From assembly GCA_002361625.1 (NCBI GenBank), contig DETL01000031.1, forward strand, positions 1-33,035: a stretch of 33,035 nucleotides of DNA. Reading direction: 5' to 3'. The position numbers and the translations under genes were made by a program. The notes below the pieces were generated by a model, which searched no databases, was not told the DNA's origin, and was given only the letters and a program-made list of their open reading frames with translations. This DNA is from Bacteroidales bacterium UBA3289 (lineage in GTDB: Bacteria; Bacteroidota; Bacteroidia; Bacteroidales; UBA932). Shown piece after piece: positions 22,128 to 28,885 of the stretch (positions within the stretch are counted from its first letter, which is position 1; each line of letters begins with the position of its first letter).

Positions 22128-22213
22128 TATGATAACAGTTATTTGTGTATTTCTGTAAATACCCGCGAATTTACGCATTTTTTTAGTATTTTCGTGCAAA
22201 ATTTGGAGGAAGT

Positions 22214-24583
22214 ATGAGCACGAAGATTCTAGAGGATTTGAACAGTGAGCAGAGGAAAGCGGTAGAGTGTGTGGAGGGACCGGTGCTGATCGTGGCGGGA
22301 GCGGGGTCCGGCAAGACCCGCGTTTTGACATCCAGGATAGCATATATGATCGACAGGGGGACGGATCCTTCCCGGATCCTCGCCCTGACCTTTACGAAAA
22401 AGGCGGCCGGGGAGATGAAGGAGCGCATCGCGCAGATGGTGGGGGACCGGAAGGCCCGGCGCATCTACATGGGTACGTTCCACTCGGTTTTCATCCGGTT
22501 CCTGCGGGAGTTCGCCGACGCCATCGGCTTTCCCCCCACCTTTACCATCTATGATACGTCCGATTCGGTGAGCGCCCTGAAAGACTGCATCAAGCGGCTG
22601 GGGCTCGACGACAAGGTGTATAAGCCCAAGGAAGTCCTCGCCCGCATTTCCAAGGCGAAGAACGACCTGGTTACCCCGACCCCGTACGGGAACGGGGCCG
22701 GCGGCTACCGCGAGGAGGACCGCCTGCACAAAAAGCCGGAAATCTACAAGGTGTACCAGATGTACTGCCAGCTGTGCCGGCAGGCGGGGGTGATGGACTT
22801 CGACGACATCCTCCTGTACATGAACATCCTGCTGCGCGGGAACCCGGACGCCCTCGCGTCCATCGCCGGCCGGTTCGATGCCATCATGGTGGACGAGTAC
22901 CAGGATACGAACATGGCGCAGTACCTGATCCTGAGGAAGTTGGCCTCCGAACACAGGAACCTGTGCGTGGTGGGCGACGACTCCCAGTCCATCTACGCCT
23001 TCCGCGGCGCCAAGATCGAGAACATCCTGAATTTCCGGAAGGATTTCCCCGAGGCGAAGCTTTTCCGCCTGGAGCGGAATTACCGGTCCACCCGGAACAT
23101 CGTGAACGCGGCGAACACCCTGATCGCCAAGAACGAGAACCGCCTGCCCAAGGAGTGCGTGTCCATGGGGGAGGAGGGAGAGAAAATCCGCCTCATCCGG
23201 GCCTACACGGCCGAGGAGGAAGGCGCGCTCGTCGCCTCCGCCATCCTGCAGCGGATGCATTCCGAGCATGCGGAGTATGACGATTTCGCCATCCTGTACC
23301 GCACGAACGCCCAGTCCCGCGCCCTGGAGGAGCAGCTCCGCAAGCGGAACATCCCTTATATGATCTATTCCGGGAACTCCTTCTTCGACCGGGCCGAGGT
23401 CAAGGACATGATGGCCTATTTCAAACTGGCCGCCAATGTCAACGACGACGAGTCCTTCAAGCGGATCGTGAACAAGCCCGCCCGCGGGATCGGCGACACC
23501 TCGGTGAACGCCCTGACGGATGCGGCCCGGGTAAAGGGGATCTCCCTTTTCAAGGCGGCCTGGGCGGAAGACCTGGAATCCTTCGGCCTCAGAGGGGCCG
23601 CCATCGCAAAGATCCGCTCTTTCTGCACCATGATCGACAAGGTGGCTGCCACCCTGGACCAAACCGATGCCTATGAGGCCGCACATACCCTCGCCCTCGA
23701 ATCCGGCCTGTACCTGTTCTACAAGGGAGACAACTCCATCGAAGGCCAGGCCCGGGCGGCCAATGTCCAGGAACTCCTGGACAGCGTGAAGGGCTTCGTG
23801 GAGGAAGTCCAGGGCGACTTCCGGAACGAAATGCTGGAAGACGGGGCCGGCGAGGTCGCCGAAACGGACCTGCCGCTCGTCCCGCTCCCCGAATTCCTGG
23901 AGAGCATCTCCCTGCTGTCCAGCGTGGACGTGGCCGAGGACGAGGTCTCCAACAAAGTGGCCTTGATGACGGCCCATTCCGCCAAGGGCCTGGAATTTCC
24001 CTATGTGTTTGTCTGCGGCATGGAGGAGAATCTCTTCCCTTCCGGCGGTTGGTCGCTCACGGAAAAGGACCTGGAGGAGGAACGGCGCCTGTTCTATGTC
24101 GCCCTCACTCGGGCGAAAAAGGCGGTGGCCCTGACCTTCGCCCAGACCCGGATGCGGAACGGCAAGCACGAGTCCAACGCCCCGAGCCGGTTCCTTCGCG
24201 AGATCGCTCCGCAGTATATCCAGAATCCGCTCCGGAAGGATGATTTCGTGACGATGTCCCTTGAAGAGGACGATCATCCCGGATTCCGGTTCGGCCGGAG
24301 TCCGGAGTCGAAAAATCTCGTTTCACCTGCCCAGCCCGCCCGGCTGGCGACCCGGGAATCTCTCTTGAACCGCCCCCTTCCCCCGAAGGTCCCGGATGCC
24401 GAATTCGTCCCGGATCCGATGTCCAGTTTCCGGGTGGGAGACCGGATTGAGCACAATCGTTTCGGGGCCGGAAAAGTCCTAGAAATAACTGGAAATATAC
24501 CTGAATTGAAGGCAAAAGTCGTTTTTGACCGCTATGGCGAAAAACTTTTATTATTGAAATATGCTAAAATTCGTCACGTATAA
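22214..24583 (+). CDS. UvrD/PcrA-type superfamily 1 DNA helicase
   Basis: A 789-residue 3'-5' SF1A helicase. Walker A is GAGSGKTRVL (about residues 29-38), motif Ia LTFTKKAAGEMKERI, motif II VDEYQDTN (family DEFQDTN with a Phe-to-Tyr change), motif III DDSQSIYAFRGA, motif IV NYRSTRNIV, motif V TAHSAKGLEFPYVFV and motif VI EEERRLFYVALTRA. The C-terminal GDRIEHNRFGAGKVLEI is the PcrA/UvrD tail that touches RNA polymerase. It acts in nucleotide excision repair and in clearing stalled complexes. A GGAGGA (22205-22210) before the ATG is a strong Shine-Dalgarno, rare here. I do not choose between uvrD and pcrA. Confidence 0.94.
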   Translation: MSTKILEDLNSEQRKAVECVEGPVLIVAGAGSGKTRVLTSRIAYMIDRGTDPSRILALTFTKKAAGEMKERIAQMVGDRKARRIYMGTFHSVFIRFLREFADAIGFPPTFTIYDTSDSVSALKDCIKRLGLDDKVYKPKEVLARISKAKNDLVTPTPYGNGAGGYREEDRLHKKPEIYKVYQMYCQLCRQAGVMDFDDILLYMNILLRGNPDALASIAGRFDAIMVDEYQDTNMAQYLILRKLASEHRNLCVVGDDSQSIYAFRGAKIENILNFRKDFPEAKLFRLERNYRSTRNIVNAANTLIAKNENRLPKECVSMGEEGEKIRLIRAYTAEEEGALVASAILQRMHSEHAEYDDFAILYRTNAQSRALEEQLRKRNIPYMIYSGNSFFDRAEVKDMMAYFKLAANVNDDESFKRIVNKPARGIGDTSVNALTDAARVKGISLFKAAWAEDLESFGLRGAAIAKIRSFCTMIDKVAATLDQTDAYEAAHTLALESGLYLFYKGDNSIEGQARAANVQELLDSVKGFVEEVQGDFRNEMLEDGAGEVAETDLPLVPLPEFLESISLLSSVDVAEDEVSNKVALMTAHSAKGLEFPYVFVCGMEENLFPSGGWSLTEKDLEEERRLFYVALTRAKKAVALTFAQTRMRNGKHESNAPSRFLREIAPQYIQNPLRKDDFVTMSLEEDDHPGFRFGRSPESKNLVSPAQPARLATRESLLNRPLPPKVPDAEFVPDPMSSFRVGDRIEHNRFGAGKVLEITGNIPELKAKVVFDRYGEKLLLLKYAKIRHV

Positions 24584-24613
24584 TTTGTTTGGACGAAAAA
24601 ATTATTATATTTG
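24584..24613 (+). promoter_or_regulatory. Promoter downstream of the helicase gene
   Basis: A -33 TTTG (24584-24587) and a -7 TATATTTG (24606-24613) are spaced by 18 bp, one of the best promoter matches in the window. It begins right at the helicase stop and points toward the 3' end of glnA, where no plus-strand gene exists. Confidence 0.6.
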
Positions 24614-24616
24614 CAA

Positions 24617-24682
24617 CGAAGTTTTTCATAGTTTAAGTTTAGGTTAAGTAGCGGGCCCGTTGCAGTGATGCAACGGGCCCGT
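24617..24682 (+). ncRNA. Candidate small RNA ending in a 13-bp hairpin
   Basis: Transcription from the promoter at 24584-24613 would give about 65 nt of AT-rich sequence and then a perfect 13-bp stem with a GTGA loop (24652-24681). No ORF of useful length lies in this interval. No named RNA family is recognised; the RNA could also run on antisense into glnA. Confidence 0.3.
24652..24681. terminator. Strong GC hairpin between convergent genes
   Basis: CGGGCCCGTTGCA (24652-24664) and TGCAACGGGCCCG (24669-24681) pair perfectly around GTGA. There is no T-run on either side, so it is not a textbook intrinsic terminator, but it sits between the convergent helicase and glnA genes and probably ends or protects both transcripts. 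Confidence 0.5.
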
Positions 24683-24707
24683 GAAAATTAGCACCGAAAA
24701 GTACTGT

Positions 24708-26222
24708 TTATCCACAGTAGAAGTATTGGTCCACGAGTTTCCTCATGAGTGCCGGATCCTTTTTTGCATCGGCATGGAGGTGTTTGTCGTGATGCGATTT
24801 CAGGGACTGGAAGATGCCGTCAATCATCCGGGGGTTGAACACGCCGGCTTCTTCATAGACGGCGCGGTCGGCCTTCAGGCAATCGGCCGATTCCGAGCAG
24901 CAGGTGGGCAGGGACGCCAGTGTCGCCAGCCGGGCGGCATTCTCTCCCTTGTGGATGTCCATGTCCACATAGGTGTCCCGGGCAATTCTCAGCGCTTCTT
25001 CCGCAGGCATTTCCAGGCCCTTTCTGGCGGCTACGCACAGGCCGGCCATCAGCTGGTAGATATCAGCGGAACAATCGGGGCTGCGCATCTCGAAGGTTTG
25101 CTTGTCGGTCGTGTCCATGGGCACGGGCTTCTGGTGCGGGTTGGCCTTGGTGCACATGTCCTTCCCGGAGGACCATCCCAGCGGGACGCGGACCAGGGCG
25201 GATCGGTTGCAGTCGCCCCAGCATACGTTGGTCGGTGCCTCCTGATGAGGGACCAGGCGGAAGTAAGAGGTGGGATTCTTGTTGCCGAAGGCCGTGATAG
25301 ACGGAGCCATCACCATCAGGCCGGCGATGGCGCGGCGGGCGACTTCGGAGAGGTTGCCGTCGGCCCCGAGGGTGGCGTTGCGGCCGTCCTTCATCAGGCG
25401 CATGTGGATATGCATACCGGATCCGGCCTTGCCGGTGGTGATTTTCGGAGCGAAGGAAACGTCCAGACCCCACTGGAAAGCCAGGTTCCGGATCACCCAT
25501 TTCGCCAGCAGAAGCTGGTCGGCGGCCGTTTCTACGGGGTTGGGCAGGAATTCGATCTCGTTTTGCTCGTAGATCTTCCCGTCCAGGGTGAAGTTGCCCA
25601 CCTCGGAGTGCCCGTACTTGATCTGGCCGCCGGTCTTGGCTACATGGACCATGCAGGCGCGGCGGAAATCGTTCAGCTTGGCGAAGGGCTCAGTCTCGTG
25701 GTAGCCCTTCTGGTCGGTGGCGGGGAAGAGCGGATCGGCATCCGTGATGACGTAGTATTCCAGTTCGCCCATGGCTTCGAAAGTCATGCCCGTGGACTGG
25801 TAGAAGGCATCTTCCGCCCGCATGAGCGTCGCATAGGGGGCGCAGTCGAAGGGTTCGCCGTCCTTGTTGAAAAAGCTGCACAGGAGGCACAGCGTGGGAA
25901 TCTCGTTGAAGGGATCCACGAAAGCGGTCCGGTAGCGGGGGATTACGTACAGGTCGCTGTTGCCGGCCTCGATGAAGGAGGGGAAGAGGCTGGATCCGTC
26001 CACCCGTTCGCCCTCGGTCAGGATCGTTTCCGCATAGGCGAGGCTGTTCACCGTAAAGTTCAGGGTCTTGACACGGCCGTCTTCGGCCGGATACATGAAG
26101 TCCACCATCTGGATCTTCTTCTCGCGGATGAAGGTCAGCAGGTCTTCCCGGGTGAATTCCGTCGGAAGCTTTCCGAGGAACGCCACCACTTCGTTGGGAT
26201 TGAGTTCAAGGTTCGGGTTCAT
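24708..26222 (-). CDS. glnA: Glutamine synthetase, type I-like
   Basis: A 504-residue glutamine synthetase that makes glutamine from glutamate and ammonia with ATP. The beta-grasp N-domain (TREDLLTFIREKKIQMVDFMY) is followed by VDGSS, the catalytic ELEYYV and GSGMHIHMRL blocks, the glutamate-binding NPTSYFRLVPHQEAP (variant of the family NSYKRL..EAP) and NRSALVRVP. I see no NLYDLPPEE adenylylation loop, so control by GlnE-type adenylylation is unlikely. It is not the 700-residue GSIII of Bacteroides. A good promoter with -33 and -7 lies upstream, and the gene is monocistronic. Confidence 0.95.
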   Translation of the reverse strand: MNPNLELNPNEVVAFLGKLPTEFTREDLLTFIREKKIQMVDFMYPAEDGRVKTLNFTVNSLAYAETILTEGERVDGSSLFPSFIEAGNSDLYVIPRYRTAFVDPFNEIPTLCLLCSFFNKDGEPFDCAPYATLMRAEDAFYQSTGMTFEAMGELEYYVITDADPLFPATDQKGYHETEPFAKLNDFRRACMVHVAKTGGQIKYGHSEVGNFTLDGKIYEQNEIEFLPNPVETAADQLLLAKWVIRNLAFQWGLDVSFAPKITTGKAGSGMHIHMRLMKDGRNATLGADGNLSEVARRAIAGLMVMAPSITAFGNKNPTSYFRLVPHQEAPTNVCWGDCNRSALVRVPLGWSSGKDMCTKANPHQKPVPMDTTDKQTFEMRSPDCSADIYQLMAGLCVAARKGLEMPAEEALRIARDTYVDMDIHKGENAARLATLASLPTCCSESADCLKADRAVYEEAGVFNPRMIDGIFQSLKSHHDKHLHADAKKDPALMRKLVDQYFYCG

Positions 26223-26247
26223 TATGATTTATGTGGTTTTTGTCTCA

Positions 26248-26278
26248 CAAAGATAATGAATCGTCAATGAATCGCAAA
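26248..26278 (-). promoter_or_regulatory. glnA promoter
   Basis: Minus strand: -33 TTTG (26275-26278), 19-bp spacer, -7 TATCTTTG (26248-26255), 25 nt before the ATG. Both elements match the Bacteroidota consensus exactly. Confidence 0.8.
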
Positions 26279-26314
26279 TATTTCCTTACGGATATCAATT
26301 CGCGGACGGTTCCC

Positions 26315-26346
26315 TTTGCTTTTTCGGGAAACTTTCCATAACTTTG
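26315..26346 (+). promoter_or_regulatory. tRNA-Gly promoter
   Basis: -33 TTTG (26315-26318), 20-bp spacer and -7 TAACTTTG (26339-26346), 9 nt before the mature tRNA 5' end. Confidence 0.8.
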
Positions 26347-26355
26347 TCATCCCAT

Positions 26356-26431
26356 GCGGAATTAGCTCAGTTGGTAGAGCGTTGGCTTCCCAAGCCGAAG
26401 GTCGCGAGTTCGAGCCTCGTATTCCGCTCCA
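26356..26431 (+). tRNA. tRNA-Gly(CCC)
   Basis: A complete 76-nt cloverleaf. Acceptor GCGGAAT pairs with ATTCCGC; the D arm has AGCTCAGTTGGTAGAGC; the anticodon loop TTCCCAA gives CCC (reads GGG); the T arm is CGAGTTCGAGCCTCG. The discriminator is T and CCA is encoded. It has its own promoter and an intrinsic terminator 4 bp after the CCA. Confidence 0.95.
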
Positions 26432-26435
26432 GCGC

Positions 26436-26467
26436 AAAGGGCTGCGGAATCACCGCAGTCCTTTTTT
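26436..26467 (+). terminator. Intrinsic terminator of tRNA-Gly
   Basis: AAAGGGCTGCGG (26436-26447) pairs with CCGCAGTCCTTT (26453-26464) with one G-T pair and a 5-nt loop, followed by six Ts. The last T is shared with the stop of the convergent gene. Confidence 0.9.
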
Positions 26468-27597
26468 CATTTCAAGACATACTCTGACGTGCCTTTGAGG
26501 CCAGTGGTGCCGAAGTAGGAGGTGACGAGATTGCCTTTCAGATAGACGCGGGAGCCGATGAGGTCGGGATGGTCCACGAGGTTGAGGGCGTCCCGGACCT
26601 TTCCCTTGGGCAGTTCCACGGCGACGCAGGAGGCTTTGGCCGTGACGGTGGAGCGGGTGGCGATGGCGAGGTGGGTGTTCTTCGTGAGTTTGGATGTCTT
26701 GACGTTCGTTCCGGCTGTGGAGAGGTCTCCGCCCACGATGTAACCGAACACCCAGATCTCTTTCTCTCCCACGTGGGAAGGGGCCTGGGATACGGAATAG
26801 GCGCCGTCGATTTCCGAATGGGGAGGATCGTCTTCTCCGCCGGAGCCGCTTCCGGAACCGGATCCGCTGCCGGAAGACTCGCCCCCGCCGATTACATAGG
26901 ACTCCGTATTCCAGACTTTGGCCGTGTCCACGGCGACGGAGATGGAACTGCTCATGGCCGATCCGCCCCCGTGCGGAGCCGATATGCTGAGGGTGAGGAT
27001 GGTCCGGGCGTCCAGTGTCCGCGACAAGAGCGTTTCGTCTTTCCCTTCGTTGTACAGGAGGAGCGAGACGGGACCGGGCTGGAAATAGGCGATCCGCTTT
27101 TCCGTGTAGCTGTACATCAGGCGCGTATCTCCCGATTTGAGGTAGAGTACTCCGTCGGGATAGGAGGTGAGGAAGTCCGGGGCTACCTGGAGCCGGACGC
27201 CTGCATTCTGCAGCGTGCAGTTGAGGCGGACTGTCACGACCGCGCCTCCCTTGACCACGACCACCTGTTCGTCCCCATAGAGCGGTCTGGAGAAGCCCGG
27301 GGCCGTGAATTCGATGGAACGGATGCCTACCGTGTAGCTGCCGGCATCCACCAGGAGCGATTCGGGCGATTCTCCGTAAGGTCCTTCGTAGAGAACCTTT
27401 CCTTCCGCGCTGCTCACGCGCAGGATGAAGTCGTTCGTGTCCGGGATCTCGGCCGATGCCCGTGTCGCCGGACCCTCGCTTTCGATGATCCAGCGGAGTT
27501 CTCCCTGTCCGGACAGGGAACGGAACCCGAAGTCGTCACACGCACTGAGTGCCGCCGCCAGCGGCAGGAGTGCCCACAAAAAATGTTTTCGTCGCAT
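26467..27597 (-). CDS. Lipoprotein with DUF4493-like and DUF6359-like domains
   Basis: A 376-residue lipoprotein. Residues 1-20 are a signal peptide ending in the lipobox ALSAC (Cys20). About residues 30-240 resemble DUF4493 (GELRWIIESEGPATRASAEIP, DFILRVSSAEGKVLYEGPYGESPESLLVDAGSYTV). A low-complexity linker of Gly-Ser repeats lies near residues 241-255. The C-terminal domain (EKEIWVFGYIVGGDL, then VAVELPKGKVRDALNLVDHPDLIGSRVYLKGNL) resembles DUF6359, an OB-like module. Both are common in outer-membrane lipoproteins of gut Bacteroidales; function is unknown. A weak -7-like box (TATGTTTT) lies about 75 nt upstream. Convergent with tRNA-Gly. Confidence 0.8.
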   Translation of the reverse strand: MRRKHFLWALLPLAAALSACDDFGFRSLSGQGELRWIIESEGPATRASAEIPDTNDFILRVSSAEGKVLYEGPYGESPESLLVDAGSYTVGIRSIEFTAPGFSRPLYGDEQVVVVKGGAVVTVRLNCTLQNAGVRLQVAPDFLTSYPDGVLYLKSGDTRLMYSYTEKRIAYFQPGPVSLLLYNEGKDETLLSRTLDARTILTLSISAPHGGGSAMSSSISVAVDTAKVWNTESYVIGGGESSGSGSGSGSGSGGEDDPPHSEIDGAYSVSQAPSHVGEKEIWVFGYIVGGDLSTAGTNVKTSKLTKNTHLAIATRSTVTAKASCVAVELPKGKVRDALNLVDHPDLIGSRVYLKGNLVTSYFGTTGLKGTSEYVLK

Positions 27598-27723
27598 AGC
27601 TATGATTCTTTACCGACCGGACACCGCGCCCGGCCGGTACGAAATTAACCGGCCTCTCCGGGAGGCAGGACCGAAAACATAAAAATGTGGCGAAATTTTT
27701 TCCGGTTGTTTCAAAGAAAAATG

Positions 27724-27731
27724 TATTTTTG
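27724..27731 (+). promoter_or_regulatory. -7 element upstream of the ABC ATPase remnant
   Basis: TATTTTTG fits TAnnTTTG. The -33 region is poor. It would drive a transcript across the remnant into the gene at 27943. The 126 bp before it (27598-27723) hold only the inverted repeat GGCCGGT/ACCGGCC (27632-27654) and a GCCTC/GAGGC hairpin. Confidence 0.4.
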
Positions 27732-27732
27732 C

Positions 27733-27940
27733 GTGACAAGCGGACATTTTGACACGGAAGGTCTCTACCGGCGTCCATCCGAAGGGCAGCGGGCGTCGGC
27801 CCGGGCATGGATGGAGGAGTTCGGGATCGGCCATCTGGCCGAAAAACCGTTTCTGCGGCGCTCCGGGAAAAACCCTGATCATGGTCACCCATTATCCGGA
27901 AGAGTTCCCCGCCTGCATCGACCACAGCCTTAGCCTCTGA
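27733..27940 (+). pseudogene. Internally deleted, frameshifted ABC transporter ATPase (ModF/PhrA-like)
   Basis: Frame 1 reads SGHFDTEGLYRRP, then ARAWMEEFGIGHLAEKPFLR, which is the segment between Walker A and the signature in ModF/PhrA-like ATPases. At about 27859-27866 the reading continues only in frame +1 as GKTLIMVTHYPEEFPACIDH, the H-loop end of the same domain. Walker A, the signature, Walker B and the D-loop are all missing, so an internal deletion of roughly 45-60 codons has joined two pieces out of frame. The 5' half is also gone. The frame +1 stop is 2 bp before the next gene, suggesting that the intact gene once preceded it in an operon. Confidence 0.75.
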
Positions 27941-27942
27941 GT

Positions 27943-28254
27943 ATGTCACATCCGAAATTCATCCTCGTTTCCGATCCCGCGACACCCCTGGTGGGAACCT
28001 TTGTCTATGGCATGGTGGACCAGCACCGCGACCTGGTCCGGGGCTATGTCAAGGTCCATGGCGGCGGCTGGTACCTCCAGGACGACGCCAAGCGCACGAT
28101 GACCCTGTACGGCAGTTCGGGAGACTACGGCGATCCCCGCCTCTCCTTCCTGAACCGCATCCCCCGGGAACTCGAAGGCTACACCTTCATCTTCTCCCCG
28201 GGCTGGAACCTCCCCGGCAATGTGCTGGACCTCAGTGAAGTGGAATGGTTCTGA
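27943..28254 (+). CDS. Small hypothetical protein
   Basis: A 103-residue protein I do not recognise. It has no signal peptide or membrane helix and is rich in aromatic residues and glycine (VKVHGGGWYLQDD, GYTFIFSPGWNLPGN), suggesting a small folded beta-rich protein. The ATG follows the stop of the ABC ATPase remnant by 2 bp, an operon-like spacing that implies former co-transcription with that gene. It keeps an open frame with codon use like its neighbours, so it seems to be maintained although its partner has decayed. A bidirectional terminator follows. Confidence 0.75.
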   Translation: MSHPKFILVSDPATPLVGTFVYGMVDQHRDLVRGYVKVHGGGWYLQDDAKRTMTLYGSSGDYGDPRLSFLNRIPRELEGYTFIFSPGWNLPGNVLDLSEVEWF

Positions 28255-28276
28255 CCAGGTAGTGTGATATAAACAA

Positions 28277-28308
28277 AAAAACCGCCGGAGTTATCTCCAG
28301 CGGTTTTT
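28277..28308 (-). terminator. Terminator of rplS/tRNA-Arg, probably bidirectional
   Basis: AAAAACCGCCGGAG (28277-28290) and CTCCAGCGGTTTTT (28295-28308) pair around TTAT. The one non-Watson-Crick position is a G-U pair only in the minus-strand RNA, so it suits the minus strand best. A T-run follows in both directions. Confidence 0.85.
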
Positions 28309-28309
28309 G

Positions 28310-28383
28310 TGACTCCTACAGGACTCAAACCTGTAACCTTTTGATCCGTAGTCAAATGCTCTATTCAATTGAGCTAAGGAGCC
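28310..28383 (-). tRNA. tRNA-Arg(ACG)
   Basis: A 74-nt cloverleaf. Acceptor GGCTCCT pairs with AGGAGTC (one G-U); D arm AGCTCAATTGAATAGAGC; anticodon loop CTACGGA gives ACG, presumably read as ICG after TadA editing; T arm ACAGGTTTGAGTCCTGT. The discriminator is A and no CCA is encoded (AC then A-run). It starts 15 bp after the rplS stop with no promoter between, so it is probably cut from the rplS transcript. Confidence 0.93.
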
Positions 28384-28398
28384 AGTTGCCTTGAAGGC

Positions 28399-28773
28399 TT
28401 ATTCTTTATCAGTAGCTTTGTAGACTCTTTCCTTGATGCGGGCCTTCTTACCGGTGAGGTCGCGGAGGTAGAAGATACGTGCGCGACGCACTTTACCGTA
28501 CTTGTTCACCTCAATGCTGTCAATGAACGGGGACGTGAACGGGAAGATTCTCTCGACTCCGATACCGCCGGATACCTTGCGGACGGTGAAAGTCTTCGTG
28601 AAAGGATCAGCGCCCTTCATCTGGATGACGACACCGCGGAATTTCTGGTCGCGTTCCTTGTCTCCTTCCTTGATCCGGTAGGTCACGGTGATGGTGTCAC
28701 CTGCCTTGAACTCCGGGAATTCAGCTGCTTTGCCGCTGGCAAAAGCCTGCTCTGCTACTTTAATCAAATCCAT
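28399..28773 (-). CDS. rplS: 50S ribosomal protein L19
   Basis: A 124-residue L19, at the 30S-50S interface. The opening LIKVAEQAF, then FKAGDTITVTYRIKEGDKERDQKFRGVVI and the signature FTVRKVSGGIGVERIFPFTSP are typical, followed by the basic KYGKVRRARIFYLRDLTGKKARIKE. The length fits the family. The gene has a consensus promoter and a leader of roughly 70 nt with a hairpin, and is followed after 15 bp by tRNA-Arg. Confidence 0.98.
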   Translation of the reverse strand: MDLIKVAEQAFASGKAAEFPEFKAGDTITVTYRIKEGDKERDQKFRGVVIQMKGADPFTKTFTVRKVSGGIGVERIFPFTSPFIDSIEVNKYGKVRRARIFYLRDLTGKKARIKERVYKATDKE

Positions 28774-28798
28774 AATTTCAATGCTCCGAACCTCAGGC

Positions 28799-28833
28799 GC
28801 AACTTTGCCGTTTCACTCTAGGCAAGAGGTTGC
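28799..28833 (-). promoter_or_regulatory. Hairpin in the rplS leader
   Basis: On the minus strand GCAAC-CTC-TTGCC pairs with GGCAA-A-GTTGC, a 10-bp stem with an asymmetric internal loop and an 11-nt apical loop, in the 5' leader between the -7 box and the ATG. It could be an autoregulatory site for L19; I cannot match it to a named leader. Confidence 0.45.
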
Positions 28834-28847
28834 TTGTTTCGGGACTG

Positions 28848-28879
28848 CAAATGTAGGAACAATTTTCGGATTGCGCAAA
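28848..28879 (-). promoter_or_regulatory. rplS promoter
   Basis: Minus strand: -33 TTTG (28876-28879), 20-bp spacer, -7 TACATTTG (28848-28855). Located between the dnaJ stop and rplS, so rplS has its own start in addition to any read-through. Confidence 0.8.
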
Positions 28880-28885
28880 TTTTTC

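Noticed and set aside
24708..24716. Perfect DnaA box TTATCCACA
   Set aside because: It coincides with the last codons and stop of glnA, is single, and has no AT-rich region, dnaA or dnaN nearby. Probably chance.
26835..26880. Gly-Ser coding repeat as a tandem DNA repeat or CRISPR-like array
   Set aside because: It is a short in-frame low-complexity linker without conserved repeat units or spacers.
27749..27940. Small separate gene in frame +1 over the ABC ATPase remnant
   Set aside because: Only its C-terminal part resembles a protein family; the N-terminal part is a frameshifted reading of the other ATPase fragment, so it is treated as a pseudogene.
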